From Crassaminicella indica (GTDB lineage: Bacteria; Bacillota; Clostridia; Peptostreptococcales; Thermotaleaceae): a stretch of 64,000 nucleotides of DNA. Below the pieces are notes generated by a model, which saw nothing but the letters and a program-made list of their open reading frames with translations, was not told the origin of the DNA and did not search any database. This document shows, in pieces, positions 37,084 to 46,644 of the stretch; positions within the stretch are counted from its first letter, which is position 1; each line of letters starts with the position of its first letter. A program made the position numbers and the translations under genes. Location of the stretch: assembly GCF_019203185.1 (NCBI RefSeq), contig NZ_CP078093.1, positions 1 through 64,000 on the forward strand, in the 5' to 3' direction.

Positions 37084-38397
37084 TTATTCTTTTGAAATTA
37101 TTTCATAGTAACTTAACAATCTATCTGCAACTTTCATAAACATATAGTTTTGAGAAAGGTAACATCTTAAAAAAGTAGCTAATTCAGGATCATTTTTATT
37201 AATTTTAACTTCGTTTAATAAATTATAGGTTCGAGAACAGGCATCAATAAATCTATCATTAATCCATTTACAATCAAAGTGCTTTTCATTATAACATAAC
37301 AATTTACTATGCAACTTATTTTTTTCTGAGTAAAGTCTTTCTAGTAGATATACACTATCAATATAATCTTTATCAAAATCTAAAATTTCTTTGATTTCTT
37401 CATAATATAAACTAGTGTATAATAAATGGTATGTGCATAAAAGATTAAATCCTGCATTTCTAGATTTTTTTGCCTTTATCAAACTTCCTTTCATGCTATA
37501 CTTGAATGAATTAAACATTAGAGAGTCTTCTGGCTTAATTTTAAATTTAATAATTTGTGTTTCTTTTTTTTGCAGTTCCGTATATAATTTTTTATTGTAA
37601 TCAATAATTTTTTGTATATCTATACGATTATTTTCTTTATCTTCTAATATTATTTTTGATAATTCATTCTTAATAAATTTATAATCTAACATATCAGAGC
37701 CATATCTACTATTTATTACCATTACATCTTCAAATGATTGTTTATTACATTCTCTAGAATGTTTTTCCATAAAGTTATACTCTGGTAATGAGTCTATACT
37801 ATTACTAATAGTATACTCTAGAGCAAATATGTCGAAAAAATTATTTTTTGTCAAGTTATTTAGTTCTATATTAATAATTTCTTTTTTTACATTATATAGT
37901 TTACTTCTTAATACATCATAATTTTTTTTAGCTATAGTATATAATACATCAGGTGTAACAACTCCTTTTTTTAGTTTGTCATAATTCAAAGCATAATTTG
38001 ACAATTCATTAATTGCATCATAATTGCTTATAACAAGATAATTATTGCCTTTTTTAAATTCTAAGTCTGCCCTTTCTAATTTATCTTCTATTAAATCAAA
38101 GACATATTTAATTTCAGGATATTTATCTTTAACACAAATAGCTTTTTGATAATTTTTTTTTGCTAAATCCTCATATTCTTTTGTATATTCCAACGAATAA
38201 AACGATTGTAATTGTCTATCTTGATTTACATTGAAATTATTTTTAAACAAAGAAGCTTTCTTTACAAAATTAGTTGAAATTTCATCTTTTGTAACAATTT
38301 GGTTACTATTGCCATTAAATACTTTAGTACCAATTAAACAATATATAATAACACCCATCAATAAAAGAATAATTATTATACAAATATTTTTTTTCAT
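37084..38397 (-). CDS. Membrane-anchored helical protein of unknown function
   Basis: A 437-residue protein with one N-terminal membrane segment (residues 4-24, IIIILLLMGVIIYCLIG) and a large, mostly alpha-helical, lysine- and asparagine-rich extracytoplasmic part. No cleavage site or lipobox, no recognised domain. ATG 38397 has a good ribosome binding site (AGGGGGTG). Monocistronic between speD and pdp. I do not recognise a family; the length and helical pattern suggest a structural or scaffold protein at the cell surface. Confidence 0.7.
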   Translation of the reverse strand: MKKNICIIIILLLMGVIIYCLIGTKVFNGNSNQIVTKDEISTNFVKKASLFKNNFNVNQDRQLQSFYSLEYTKEYEDLAKKNYQKAICVKDKYPEIKYVFDLIEDKLERADLEFKKGNNYLVISNYDAINELSNYALNYDKLKKGVVTPDVLYTIAKKNYDVLRSKLYNVKKEIINIELNNLTKNNFFDIFALEYTISNSIDSLPEYNFMEKHSRECNKQSFEDVMVINSRYGSDMLDYKFIKNELSKIILEDKENNRIDIQKIIDYNKKLYTELQKKETQIIKFKIKPEDSLMFNSFKYSMKGSLIKAKKSRNAGFNLLCTYHLLYTSLYYEEIKEILDFDKDYIDSVYLLERLYSEKNKLHSKLLCYNEKHFDCKWINDRFIDACSRTYNLLNEVKINKNDPELATFLRCYLSQNYMFMKVADRLLSYYEIISKE

Positions 38398-38531
38398 AAT
38401 GAACACCCCCTAAAGTCTCTTAATATATTCGACACTGTGGGATGAAATCCATTTTTATATTCAAAATATTTAGTAAAATCAACGCTTACAAATTATAAAA
38501 TTTGCTAAATTAACCAAAAACGTTATATAGC

Positions 38532-38573
38532 AAATCCAGTAGATATCAATAAGATATTTTCTACTGGATTTTT
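38532..38573. terminator. Probable terminator downstream of pdp
   Basis: AAATCCAGTAGA and TCTACTGGATTT with inner GATAT/ATATC pairing. T-runs are short on either side, so termination on the minus strand is likely but not canonical. Confidence 0.6.
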
Positions 38574-38645
38574 AAATTTGATATTTGGGTGTTTTCTATT
38601 TTTATTCAAGAAAATTCTTTTTTTATAAACCTACTACTAGTTACA

Positions 38646-39971
38646 TTAAAATCTATTTATCCCATCCTTAGTAACAATTCCCTTGATTAAAGTTTTCGCT
38701 TCAATCTTCTCTTTGACTATTGTATAAGCATCTAAAATCATATCTGTAGCTATTTTTTGTTTTTCTACACTATTTGCATGAATAGTAGCTACTTTTTCTC
38801 CTTTTTTTACAAAATCTCCAATTTTTTTGTGAAGAACAATTCCTACAGATAAATCTATTTCACTTTCCTTTGTTTCACGACCTGCACCAAGCACTAAAGC
38901 TGCTCTTCCTATATCATCAGCCTTTATTCCTTTTACATAGCCTTCTTCATTAGCTAGTACAGGCTCTACAATACTTGCAGTAGGAAATAATGATGGGTTC
39001 TCAACAAACTCTTCATTTCCCCCTTGTGCTTTCACAAGCTCTTTAAGCTTATTTATACCTTTTCCTGATGCAATAATCTCTTCAAGTACCCTTCTTGCCT
39101 CTTCAACAGTATTGGCTTTTTCTCCTAAAACAAGCATGTGTGCTCCTAAAGTTAAACACAATTCTGTAAGGTCTTTAGGTCCTTTCCCTTTCAAAGTATC
39201 AATAGCCTCTTTCACTTCTAGTGCATTTCCAACAGCAAACCCTAAAGGCTGATCCATATCTGTTATTACTGCAATTGTATTTCTACCAATATGTGTTCCT
39301 ATATCGACCATTTCTTTGGCTAAAGCAAAAGCATCATCTTCGTTCTTCATAAAAGCACCGCTACCTGTCTTTACATCAAGAACAATAGCATCTGCTCCTG
39401 ATGCTATCTTTTTACTCATAATACTGCTTGCAATTAAAGACATATTGTCTACTGTTGCAGTTACATCTCTAAGAGCATATAGCTTTTTATCTGCTGGTGC
39501 TAAATTAGCAGTTTGTCCACCTATAGCAATTTTCTTTTCGTTTACATTTTGTATAAACCTTTCAACAGACATATCTACCGAAAAGCCTTCAAATGACTCT
39601 AATTTATCAATAGTTCCTCCAGTATGTCCAAGCCCTCTACCTGACATTTTTGCAACAGGTGCTCCAGCTGCCGCTACAATAGGACCTAATATCAATGTAG
39701 TCGTATCCCCTACACCACCTGTACTATGCTTATCAACCTTTACTCCTTCGATAGCTGATAAATCGATTATCTCTCCACTATCTACCATTGCCTTTGTCAA
39801 ATCAGCCGTTTCTCGTTTATTCATCTTTTGAAAATAAATAGCCATCATTAATGCTGAAACCTGATAATCAGGAATCTCTCCTTTTGTATATTCTTGTATA
39901 AAATAATTGATTTCTTCTGTTGTCAACTCTTCTCCATTTCTTTTTTTCATAATCAAATCATACATTCTCAT
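38646..39971 (-). CDS. pdp: Pyrimidine-nucleoside phosphorylase
   Basis: A 441-residue thymidine/pyrimidine phosphorylase that splits uridine, deoxyuridine and thymidine into base and (deoxy)ribose-1-phosphate. Phosphate site [20 protein letters not shown] near residue 80 and [19 protein letters not shown] near 107 are diagnostic, and the length matches the bacterial enzyme. ATG 39971 with GAGGTGA. Follows deoC, which consumes deoxyribose-5-phosphate derived from its product. Confidence 0.95.
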   Translation of the reverse strand: MRMYDLIMKKRNGEELTTEEINYFIQEYTKGEIPDYQVSALMMAIYFQKMNKRETADLTKAMVDSGEIIDLSAIEGVKVDKHSTGGVGDTTTLILGPIVAAAGAPVAKMSGRGLGHTGGTIDKLESFEGFSVDMSVERFIQNVNEKKIAIGGQTANLAPADKKLYALRDVTATVDNMSLIASSIMSKKIASGADAIVLDVKTGSGAFMKNEDDAFALAKEMVDIGTHIGRNTIAVITDMDQPLGFAVGNALEVKEAIDTLKGKGPKDLTELCLTLGAHMLVLGEKANTVEEARRVLEEIIASGKGINKLKELVKAQGGNEEFVENPSLFPTASIVEPVLANEEGYVKGIKADDIGRAALVLGAGRETKESEIDLSVGIVLHKKIGDFVKKGEKVATIHANSVEKQKIATDMILDAYTIVKEKIEAKTLIKGIVTKDGINRF

Positions 39972-40023
39972 TATAATCACCTCATATTTTGCAAATGTTT
40001 TCCTTATCCTTAAATGCTAGATA

Positions 40024-40692
40024 TTAATATCCAGCATTTTCATCTTTCTTTCCTTCAACAATAGCAATAGAAGCACTAGCTCCTATACGATTAGCTCCTG
40101 CCTTTATTACTGCATCTGCATCTTCTCTTGTTCTTACACCCCCAGAAGCTTTAACACCTAAATCAGGCCCTACTGTTTTTCTCATCAATGCTATATCTTC
40201 TACTGTCGCTCCACCTGTTGAAAAACCTGTTGAAGTTTTTACAAAATCAGCTCCAGCTTCCTTTGAAATTTCGCATGCCTTTATTTTTTCTTCATTATTT
40301 AAAAGACAAGTTTCTATAATAACCTTCACAAAAGCTTTCCCTTTTGCTGCATTTACCACTGCCTCTATATCTTCTTTTACTACATCATATTTTTGGTTCT
40401 TTAATGCACCAATATTAATAACCATATCTACCTCTTGTGCACCATTTTCAATTGCTTGTTTTGTTTCAAATGCTTTTACTTCTTTAGTTGTAGCCCCTAG
40501 TGGAAAACCTACAACAACACATGTTTTTACATTTGTCCCTTCTAACTCTTTTCTTACTAATGAAGTATAGTATGCATTTACACATACTGAAGCAAATCCA
40601 TATTTTCTTGCTTCAGCACAAACTTTTTTTATTTGTTCTTCTGTAGCTTGTGGCTTTAATAGCGTGTGATCAATATATTCTTGTATTTTCAT
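40024..40692 (-). CDS. deoC: Deoxyribose-phosphate aldolase DeoC
   Basis: A 222-residue aldolase cleaving 2-deoxyribose-5-phosphate into glyceraldehyde-3-phosphate and acetaldehyde. Schiff-base Lys152 (DFVKTSTGF), Asp89 and Lys181 (GVKASGG) are present. First structural gene of the deoxynucleoside operon, behind a LacI-type operator. Phosphopentomutase, needed to link it to pdp, is not in the window. Confidence 0.96.
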   Translation of the reverse strand: MKIQEYIDHTLLKPQATEEQIKKVCAEARKYGFASVCVNAYYTSLVRKELEGTNVKTCVVVGFPLGATTKEVKAFETKQAIENGAQEVDMVINIGALKNQKYDVVKEDIEAVVNAAKGKAFVKVIIETCLLNNEEKIKACEISKEAGADFVKTSTGFSTGGATVEDIALMRKTVGPDLGVKASGGVRTREDADAVIKAGANRIGASASIAIVEGKKDENAGY

Positions 40693-40748
40693 TTGTATCC
40701 TCTCCTTTTATTTTATTATTTAAATTTTTATACCTTTTTATTAAAAAC

Positions 40749-40764
40749 ATGTGATCGGTTACAT
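40749..40764. promoter_or_regulatory. LacI-type operator of deoC-pdp
   Basis: ATGTGATCGGTTACAT, an imperfect palindrome around a central CG, 57 bases before the deoC start. It matches the site in the regulator's own promoter at 13 of 16 positions. Confidence 0.75.
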
Positions 40765-40779
40765 ATCTTTGTAACTCAA

Positions 40780-40805
40780 GATGTGAATGATATCATTCAC
40801 ATCTA
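40780..40805. other. 26-bp perfect palindrome at the regulator 3' end
   Basis: AGATGTGAATGAT and its complement, centred on GATATC, cover the stop codon of the LacI gene. Without a T-run it is more likely a processing or stability hairpin, or a further protein site, than a terminator. Confidence 0.5.
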
Positions 40806-41827
40806 TTTTTTTCAACATATTTTTCTGAACCTTTTAATACAATCTCTGGCAAAAGAATCACTCTTCTGATCTCTTTCTTTTTTTTATCATTTAGACTATC
40901 TATAAGCATTTTCATTCCTGTTCTTCCTAGTTCTAAAGTTGGACCATTAATAAAACTAATATTCATCCCTATAATGTTCAATACTTCCAATTTATCAAAT
41001 CCTATAATTGCTATATCCTTTGGAACATTAATTTTATTTTCATAAAGTGCTTTTATACATCCTAAAATCATCATATTGCTGCTTACAAAAATAGCAGTAG
41101 GTGGATCTTTCATTTTTAATATTTCATTTGTTATATTATAAGCATTTTCATATTTATATTCTCCATAAAAAATATATCTTTCCTCTAAAGGAATATTATA
41201 CATAGATAATGCTTTTTTATATCCAATAAATCTTTCTTTTGCAGGTCTTGATTTCATATGCCCATTAATTATAGCAATTTTTTTATGTCCAGCTTTAATT
41301 AGTGCCTCTGTTCCATCATAAGCACCCTTTATATGGTCAATAAAAACTCCACTAAAGCTTGTATATTTTACATGTCCGTCTATTAAAATAATAGGTATTC
41401 CAAAATTTTCTAGAGTTTTTAAATATTCACTATTTAATTCATCTTCAGTAAAAGTAGGTGTAATTATAATTCCTTGAATTCTCTGCTCTTTTAAAAGTTC
41501 AAGAGCTTTTAATTCCTTTTCTACATTATCATCTGTATTAAATAAAATAATATTTAAATTATATTCATCTGCTACTTCACTGATTCCCTTTATCACTTCT
41601 CCAAAGAACGGGTCATTGATCTCAGGAACGATTACCCCTATGGTGTTAGTTTTTTTTGTAGATAAGCTTCTTGCAATAGCACTAGGCGTATAATTTAATT
41701 CCTTTATTGCTTTTAAAACCTTCTGTCTCGTTTCGTACTTTACATAACCTGAATCATTTAAAACTCTTGATACAGTTGCACGAGATACTCCTGCTTCCTT
41801 AGCAATATCATTAATTGTAACAGGCAT
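40793..41827 (-). CDS. LacI family regulator of the deoxynucleoside operon
   Basis: A 344-residue LacI/GalR repressor: helix-turn-helix VTINDIAKEAGVSRATVSRVL at residues 3-23 and an effector domain with RFIGYKKALSMYN and GFDKLEVLNIIGM. ATG 41827 is preceded by GGAGG; the longer reading frame starting further upstream would translate its own operator region. Position and shared operators make deoC-pdp the likely regulon; the effector would be a pentose or nucleoside derivative. Confidence 0.88.
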   Translation of the reverse strand: MPVTINDIAKEAGVSRATVSRVLNDSGYVKYETRQKVLKAIKELNYTPSAIARSLSTKKTNTIGVIVPEINDPFFGEVIKGISEVADEYNLNIILFNTDDNVEKELKALELLKEQRIQGIIITPTFTEDELNSEYLKTLENFGIPIILIDGHVKYTSFSGVFIDHIKGAYDGTEALIKAGHKKIAIINGHMKSRPAKERFIGYKKALSMYNIPLEERYIFYGEYKYENAYNITNEILKMKDPPTAIFVSSNMMILGCIKALYENKINVPKDIAIIGFDKLEVLNIIGMNISFINGPTLELGRTGMKMLIDSLNDKKKKEIRRVILLPEIVLKGSEKYVEKNRCE

Positions 41828-41862
41828 TTTGTTCCTCCGTATTCTATGCAACACCATAAAAT

Positions 41863-41878
41863 ATGTTACCGATTTCAT
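41863..41878. promoter_or_regulatory. LacI-type operator of the regulator gene
   Basis: ATGTTACCGATTTCAT on the plus strand; reversed it reads ATGAAATCGGTAACAT, close to the deoC site. It lies 36 bases before the regulator start, consistent with autoregulation. Confidence 0.72.
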
Positions 41879-42026
41879 ATTCATTATAAATTAAATTTCA
41901 ATAAATTTCAATCGAAAATATCTATAGCTGTATTTTATAACATTTTGCTGTAACACTTTTTTTTATGTATTCATAATATGTACTAGTCAAAGCTAGCATA
42001 AAACCAAAAAGGAGGTAAACAAATAA

Positions 42027-42887
42027 ATGAGTGATTTATACAAACTTGGACAATCCAAACAAGGTAATCTAGAAAACGTTGGTGAAGAAATTAGATTAGA
42101 CATAAACTTAGATGTAGACCCCTTTTTAAATACTGGATCTATTACAGGAACAATTACTGATCCTGATGGCAATCCCGTTTCAGGAGTTTTAGTTAAAATT
42201 TTAGATAACAACAACAACCCACTATATCATACCCTAACAGATGATACAGGCTTTTACAATATATCTGATATCGTTCCTGCATCTGAGCTTAGATTTAGCA
42301 TGATTAAAACTGGTTATCTTCTTAATGATACAACCTCTTTTTCAATAGTTGCTGGCCAAACAATAACTATAAACGCTACAATACACCCTGATCCAAATGC
42401 AGAATTATCTACTATTACAGCTCATATATATGATGAGTTAGGAAATCCATTAGAAGGTGTAACCGCTTCTATATCAAAAATTGTTGCTGGTGAAGAAATA
42501 CCATATGCTGTAACTACTACTAATGAATATGGTCAATGTGCTTTTACTAAGGTAGAACTAGGAAGTTATATTGGAAGAGCAACAAAGCAAGGATACCATC
42601 CTACTATGATTGAAATTCAAGTAACTCAACCTGGCTCAATAATAAATCTTACTGGAACTATGGAAATATCTCCTACTACCTCTCAAGGAACTATCAACGG
42701 TGTCATTAAAGATGATGATGGCAATCCTGTAATAGGTGCAGTAGTTATATTATATGAAGTTACTGGTGATCCTGAAAATCCAACATTAACTCCAATAAGG
42801 TATACAAGAACAATATCTGGTGGAGCATACCTATTTGGAGATGTTCCGCAAGGTAAATATATTGTAAAAGCAAATAAAGAACAATAA
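42027..42887 (+). CDS. Carboxypeptidase-regulatory-like repeat protein 1
   Basis: A 286-residue protein of three beta-sandwich units related to the carboxypeptidase regulatory-like/CNA-B fold (about 38-112, 125-205, 218-286), each with the G-I/V-x-D-x-x-G-N-P-(V/L)-x-G-(A/V) signature (for example TITDPDGNPVSGVLVKILD). The N-terminus carries a DLYKLGQSKQG motif shared with two following paralogues. No signal peptide or anchor. Ribosome binding site AAGGAGG. CATAATATG with an upstream AAC at 15-17 bases faintly resembles a mother-cell sporulation promoter. Intracellular assembly or a spore-coat role is inference. Confidence 0.8.
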   Translation: MSDLYKLGQSKQGNLENVGEEIRLDINLDVDPFLNTGSITGTITDPDGNPVSGVLVKILDNNNNPLYHTLTDDTGFYNISDIVPASELRFSMIKTGYLLNDTTSFSIVAGQTITINATIHPDPNAELSTITAHIYDELGNPLEGVTASISKIVAGEEIPYAVTTTNEYGQCAFTKVELGSYIGRATKQGYHPTMIEIQVTQPGSIINLTGTMEISPTTSQGTINGVIKDDDGNPVIGAVVILYEVTGDPENPTLTPIRYTRTISGGAYLFGDVPQGKYIVKANKEQ

Positions 42888-42901
42888 GGTGAGGTGATAT
42901 T

Positions 42902-43777
42902 ATGGCTGAAAATAAAGATCTTTATAAATTAGGGCAATCTCAAACTGGTTCTATAGTAGATTTAGGTCAAGAAATTCGTATAGACTTAGAACTTGAAGAT
43001 AATATTTTTAGTGATTCTGGTACCGTCTTTGGTAAAGCTTTAGATGTCAATGGAGATGGAATACCAAATGTCACTATAAAAATAACAGATACAGATTTTA
43101 ATCCAAAATACCATACGATTACTGATGATTCTGGACAATATACTATAGCTGAAGTAGCAGCAAACAATCAATATCTAATATTTGCATCTAAAGATCATTA
43201 TGATTTAAAACAAGGCACTCCATTTACAATGCAAGCATCTCAACAAATAGAAAGAGACTTTGTGCTGACTGTTGACCCAGGTTCAACAAATAGTCTAGTC
43301 GCTGGTGAAGTATTAAATATGAGTGGAGAACCACTTGAAGGAGCTACTGTAAGGTTATATGATAATAATGAATCTAATCCAACATTAATAAAAACAACCC
43401 ATACAAATCAATATGGTCAATATGCCTTCTTTGATGTTGCACAAGGAATGTATCAAGTTACTAGTTCATTATTAGGCTATACAAACACTAGCACATCATT
43501 TATTATAGATGGTCCAAGTCAAGTTAGAAATATAATCCTAAATATGCCTGTAGATCCTGTAGGAAGAAAGGGAACTATCAATGGTATTATAAAGAATAAA
43601 AATGGTCTACCAATTGCAAATGCTTATGTAATCCTATTTGAAGTGATTACAGATGAAGAAGGAAAAGAAACATTAAATCCAATCAGAACTACTTGGACAA
43701 ATTCACAAGGTCTATATCTATTTGAGCAAATACCTGAAGGGAATTATAAAATTAAAGCAAACAAAACAGAACAATAA
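42902..43777 (+). CDS. Carboxypeptidase-regulatory-like repeat protein 2
   Basis: A 291-residue paralogue of the preceding protein (same three-unit layout, N-terminal DLYKLGQSQTG and GQEIRIDLELE, C-terminal INGIIKNKNGLPIANAYVIL). Fourteen bases separate it from gene 1, with GAGGTGA as ribosome binding site, so they form an operon. No signal peptide. Sequence similarity across the whole length shows gene duplication. Confidence 0.8.
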   Translation: MAENKDLYKLGQSQTGSIVDLGQEIRIDLELEDNIFSDSGTVFGKALDVNGDGIPNVTIKITDTDFNPKYHTITDDSGQYTIAEVAANNQYLIFASKDHYDLKQGTPFTMQASQQIERDFVLTVDPGSTNSLVAGEVLNMSGEPLEGATVRLYDNNESNPTLIKTTHTNQYGQYAFFDVAQGMYQVTSSLLGYTNTSTSFIIDGPSQVRNIILNMPVDPVGRKGTINGIIKNKNGLPIANAYVILFEVITDEEGKETLNPIRTTWTNSQGLYLFEQIPEGNYKIKANKTEQ

Positions 43778-43790
43778 CAAACTGTTTATA

Positions 43791-43820
43791 AATGGGTATA
43801 TAAAAAATTATATACCCATT
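43791..43820. terminator. Hairpin between paralogues 2 and 3
   Basis: AATGGGTATATAA and TTATATACCCATT form a perfect 13-bp stem with a 4-base A loop. It lacks a clear T-run, so it may be a partial terminator that lowers expression of the third gene. Confidence 0.6.
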
Positions 43821-43849
43821 CCCTATAAAATATATGTGAGGTTATTTGT

Positions 43850-44686
43850 ATGGATCAATATATATTAGGTCAATCAAAAATTGGTGGTATTACAGACGAA
43901 CATCCTGAAGTAGTACTCAATCTAAACCTAAAAAAAAATGCTTACTATGATAACGCACTTATATATGGAAATATCTTAACTTTCAATGAATGCCCCATAG
44001 AAGGTGCACTAATAAGTTTCTTTGATGAAAATGATGAAAAAATAGGCTCCGTATATAGTTCTAAAGAAGGTTTTTATGCTTACTTTGAAGTAAAATTGAA
44101 TACAAAAGTGAAAATCATTACAGAAAAATCAGGCTATAAAACTAAAATAAGTGATTTCATAGAAATATGTTCAAGAATGATAAACTTTAACATCTATTTA
44201 AAAAAATCACCTATGTCTAAATATGCCTTCATTTCAGGTCACTTAGTAGATAATAACAACAACCCTTTAAAAGATATTACTGTATATCTTTTAAAGAATA
44301 CCTGCAACAATGAAAAAAAAGTATACAAGGCTACTACTACAAATATTTATGGGCAATTTGTTTTTTCAGATATACCAAAAAATATATATGAAATATTTAT
44401 AAACAATCCAAACTTTGAAATCCATAATGAATTCATTGAAATTAAACAGACAGATAAAATTTTCGATATCAACATAAAGCTTAATAAAAAAGATATAAAA
44501 ACTAAAATAACAGGTCAGATTAAAAATGATAATGATATTCCAATCCCAAATGCTTTAGTAATATTATATAAAGTTGATAATGACAATAAATTCATTCCTA
44601 TTGCACATACTATATGTGATGAAGAAGGAATATACTGCTTTACAAACATTCCTTTTGACAATTATATAGTAAAAGCCAAGCTATAA
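43850..44686 (+). CDS. Carboxypeptidase-regulatory-like repeat protein 3 (diverged)
   Basis: A 278-residue third member with the N-terminal YILGQSKIGG motif and three units at about 35-110, 120-200 and 215-278 (ends IPIPNALVILYKVDND). It is richer in lysine and cysteine and clearly more diverged than the first two. ATG behind GTGAGG. Lies 72 bases downstream of paralogue 2. Confidence 0.75.
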   Translation: MDQYILGQSKIGGITDEHPEVVLNLNLKKNAYYDNALIYGNILTFNECPIEGALISFFDENDEKIGSVYSSKEGFYAYFEVKLNTKVKIITEKSGYKTKISDFIEICSRMINFNIYLKKSPMSKYAFISGHLVDNNNNPLKDITVYLLKNTCNNEKKVYKATTTNIYGQFVFSDIPKNIYEIFINNPNFEIHNEFIEIKQTDKIFDINIKLNKKDIKTKITGQIKNDNDIPIPNALVILYKVDNDNKFIPIAHTICDEEGIYCFTNIPFDNYIVKAKL

Positions 44687-44847
44687 TTTTCATTTTAAAA
44701 TACGGGTGTATTGCATAAAAAAACAAAATTACTTATTATATTGAATAATTAGCGTTTAGATCTAAATAAACGAAGAAAAAGTAAACACATTTTTGATAAT
44801 GCTTATTCATTTCTTTTTTTTTATAATATCTATTTTGATATAATAAC

Positions 44848-44865
44848 ATAGATAAACAACTTCAA
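44848..44865 (+). repeat. Solo end of the long-hairpin repeat element
   Basis: ATAGATAAACAACTTCAA differs at one position from the right end of the element at 28127-28144 (minus strand). It sits directly before the ribosome binding site (GGGAGG) of the ABC-class ATPase gene. May be a relic of the repeat or chance; the AT-rich stretch before it (44687-44847) contains nothing else I can name. Confidence 0.45.
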
Positions 44866-44878
44866 GGGAGGATTTCAT

Positions 44879-46579
44879 TTGGAAGGTTTGAGAAAAAAAC
44901 TAAAGCAAATAGATAAAAAAGGCTATAAAGCCTATAAAGAGATTCAAGGTAAATATAAAGGAAATGATTTTCTTCTTCATATTGATCATGTCCAAGCAGA
45001 CCCTTTTGCCAGTCCATCTCGTATAAGAGTTGAATTTTCAAAGGATATAGTAAAATTTGAAGAAGAACTTTATAAAACAAAATATAGAAAAATTGCCTTT
45101 GAAGATTTTTTTGCTAGAGAAGTAGCCAAAAGAATTCAAGCTTATAGTACAAATAAAAGTGGTTCTGGAAAGAGTGGATTGATCCTCATAGATGCACCAG
45201 GTCAAGAAATTCTAAAAAGAACTGCTGTAAAAGTAGATCATCAAAAAGTAGAATTTCGTTTGTCCGTTGGTCTTCCAGCAAGGGGTAGAACTATTTTGGG
45301 AAATCAAGCTATAAAGCTTCTTTGTGATGATATTCCTAGTTTAATTAAAAAAGCTGTTTTTGAATACGATAAAGAACAACTAATTAAACACCTATTACTA
45401 ACAGATAAACAACAAGCTATTAGAGAATTTTTATATAAAAACAAATATATTTGCTTTATAGCAAATGGTTCTATTTTACCAAGAAAAAGTGGGATAAGCA
45501 ACAAACCACTTAATCATGATAGAGTTATTCCTTTTGTATCTCCAGCGTCTTTAGAAATTGAAATTCCAATTCCTCACAGTAAACCAATAAAGGGCATGGC
45601 AATTCCAGAAGGAATAACCCTTATTGTGGGAGGAGGTTATCATGGAAAAAGTACTCTATTAAAAGCAATTGAGCGAGGAATTTATAATCATATACTCGGT
45701 GATGGAAGAGAATATGTAATAACTAATTATACTGCCTTTAAGATAAGAGCAGAAGATGGAAGAAGTATTGAAAAGGTAAATATATCTCCTTTTATAAATA
45801 ATCTTCCATTAAATAAAGATACTACAAGATTTTCTACAGAAAATGCTAGTGGAAGCACCTCTCAAGCCGCTAATATTATCGAAGCTTTAGAAATAGGCAG
45901 TAAAGTTTTACTCATTGATGAAGATACTAGTGCTACAAATTTTATGATTCGTGATGGTCGTATGCAAGAATTAGTCGGAAAAGAGAAAGAACCCATCACC
46001 CCTTTTATTGATAAAGCAAGACAGTTATATAAAGATCACAATGTTTCTACTATCTTAGTAATTGGTGGTTCTGGAGATTATTTTGATATTGCAGATTACA
46101 TAATTATGATGAATGAGTATCTTCCTATCGATGTAACAGAAAAAGGAAAAGACATTTCCAAGAGGTTTAAAAATATAAGGAAAACAGAAGGTGGAAATAT
46201 ATTTGGAAAACTTACCCACCGCATCATTCAAAAGCAAAGCTTTAATGCTTATAAAGGAAAAAAAGAAAAAGTGGATGCAAAAGGACTTCATACAATTATC
46301 TACGGAACAAATCATATTGATCTGTCATTTGTAGAACAATTAGTAGACCCTAGTCAGACACGTGCTATTGCCCTTATGATAAAATATTTGTCAAAAAAAT
46401 TACAAAATCATGCAGTCCCCCTTTCAATTCTTATTGAAAGCTTATATGAAGAAATAGAAAAAAATGGACTAGAAATAATTTCTCCATATATTGGAAAGCA
46501 TCCTGGTAACTTAGCACTCCCTCGAAAATTTGAATTATCTGCAGCAATCAATCGCCTGCGTACCCTTAAGGTAAAGTAA
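44879..46579 (+). CDS. Predicted ABC-class ATPase
   Basis: A 566-residue protein of the predicted ATPase of the ABC class family (PF09818-like). Walker A is unusual, GGGYHGKST at 251-259, and Walker B is LLIDEDTSATNFM with Asp347-Glu348. The N-terminal 200 residues have their own conserved segments (LLHIDHVQADPFASPSRIR, and the region around LPARGRTILGNQA). No membrane segments, so it is a soluble ATPase rather than part of a transporter. TTG start behind GGGAGG. The family's biological role is not established. It is 65 bases upstream of a phosphoesterase-like gene. Confidence 0.85.
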   Translation: MEGLRKKLKQIDKKGYKAYKEIQGKYKGNDFLLHIDHVQADPFASPSRIRVEFSKDIVKFEEELYKTKYRKIAFEDFFAREVAKRIQAYSTNKSGSGKSGLILIDAPGQEILKRTAVKVDHQKVEFRLSVGLPARGRTILGNQAIKLLCDDIPSLIKKAVFEYDKEQLIKHLLLTDKQQAIREFLYKNKYICFIANGSILPRKSGISNKPLNHDRVIPFVSPASLEIEIPIPHSKPIKGMAIPEGITLIVGGGYHGKSTLLKAIERGIYNHILGDGREYVITNYTAFKIRAEDGRSIEKVNISPFINNLPLNKDTTRFSTENASGSTSQAANIIEALEIGSKVLLIDEDTSATNFMIRDGRMQELVGKEKEPITPFIDKARQLYKDHNVSTILVIGGSGDYFDIADYIIMMNEYLPIDVTEKGKDISKRFKNIRKTEGGNIFGKLTHRIIQKQSFNAYKGKKEKVDAKGLHTIIYGTNHIDLSFVEQLVDPSQTRAIALMIKYLSKKLQNHAVPLSILIESLYEEIEKNGLEIISPYIGKHPGNLALPRKFELSAAINRLRTLKVK

Positions 46580-46644
46580 AAATAAACTTAGCATTTTTTA
46601 TTGTCTAATATTAAAGCAATGCTATATATAAAGGATGAATCAAA

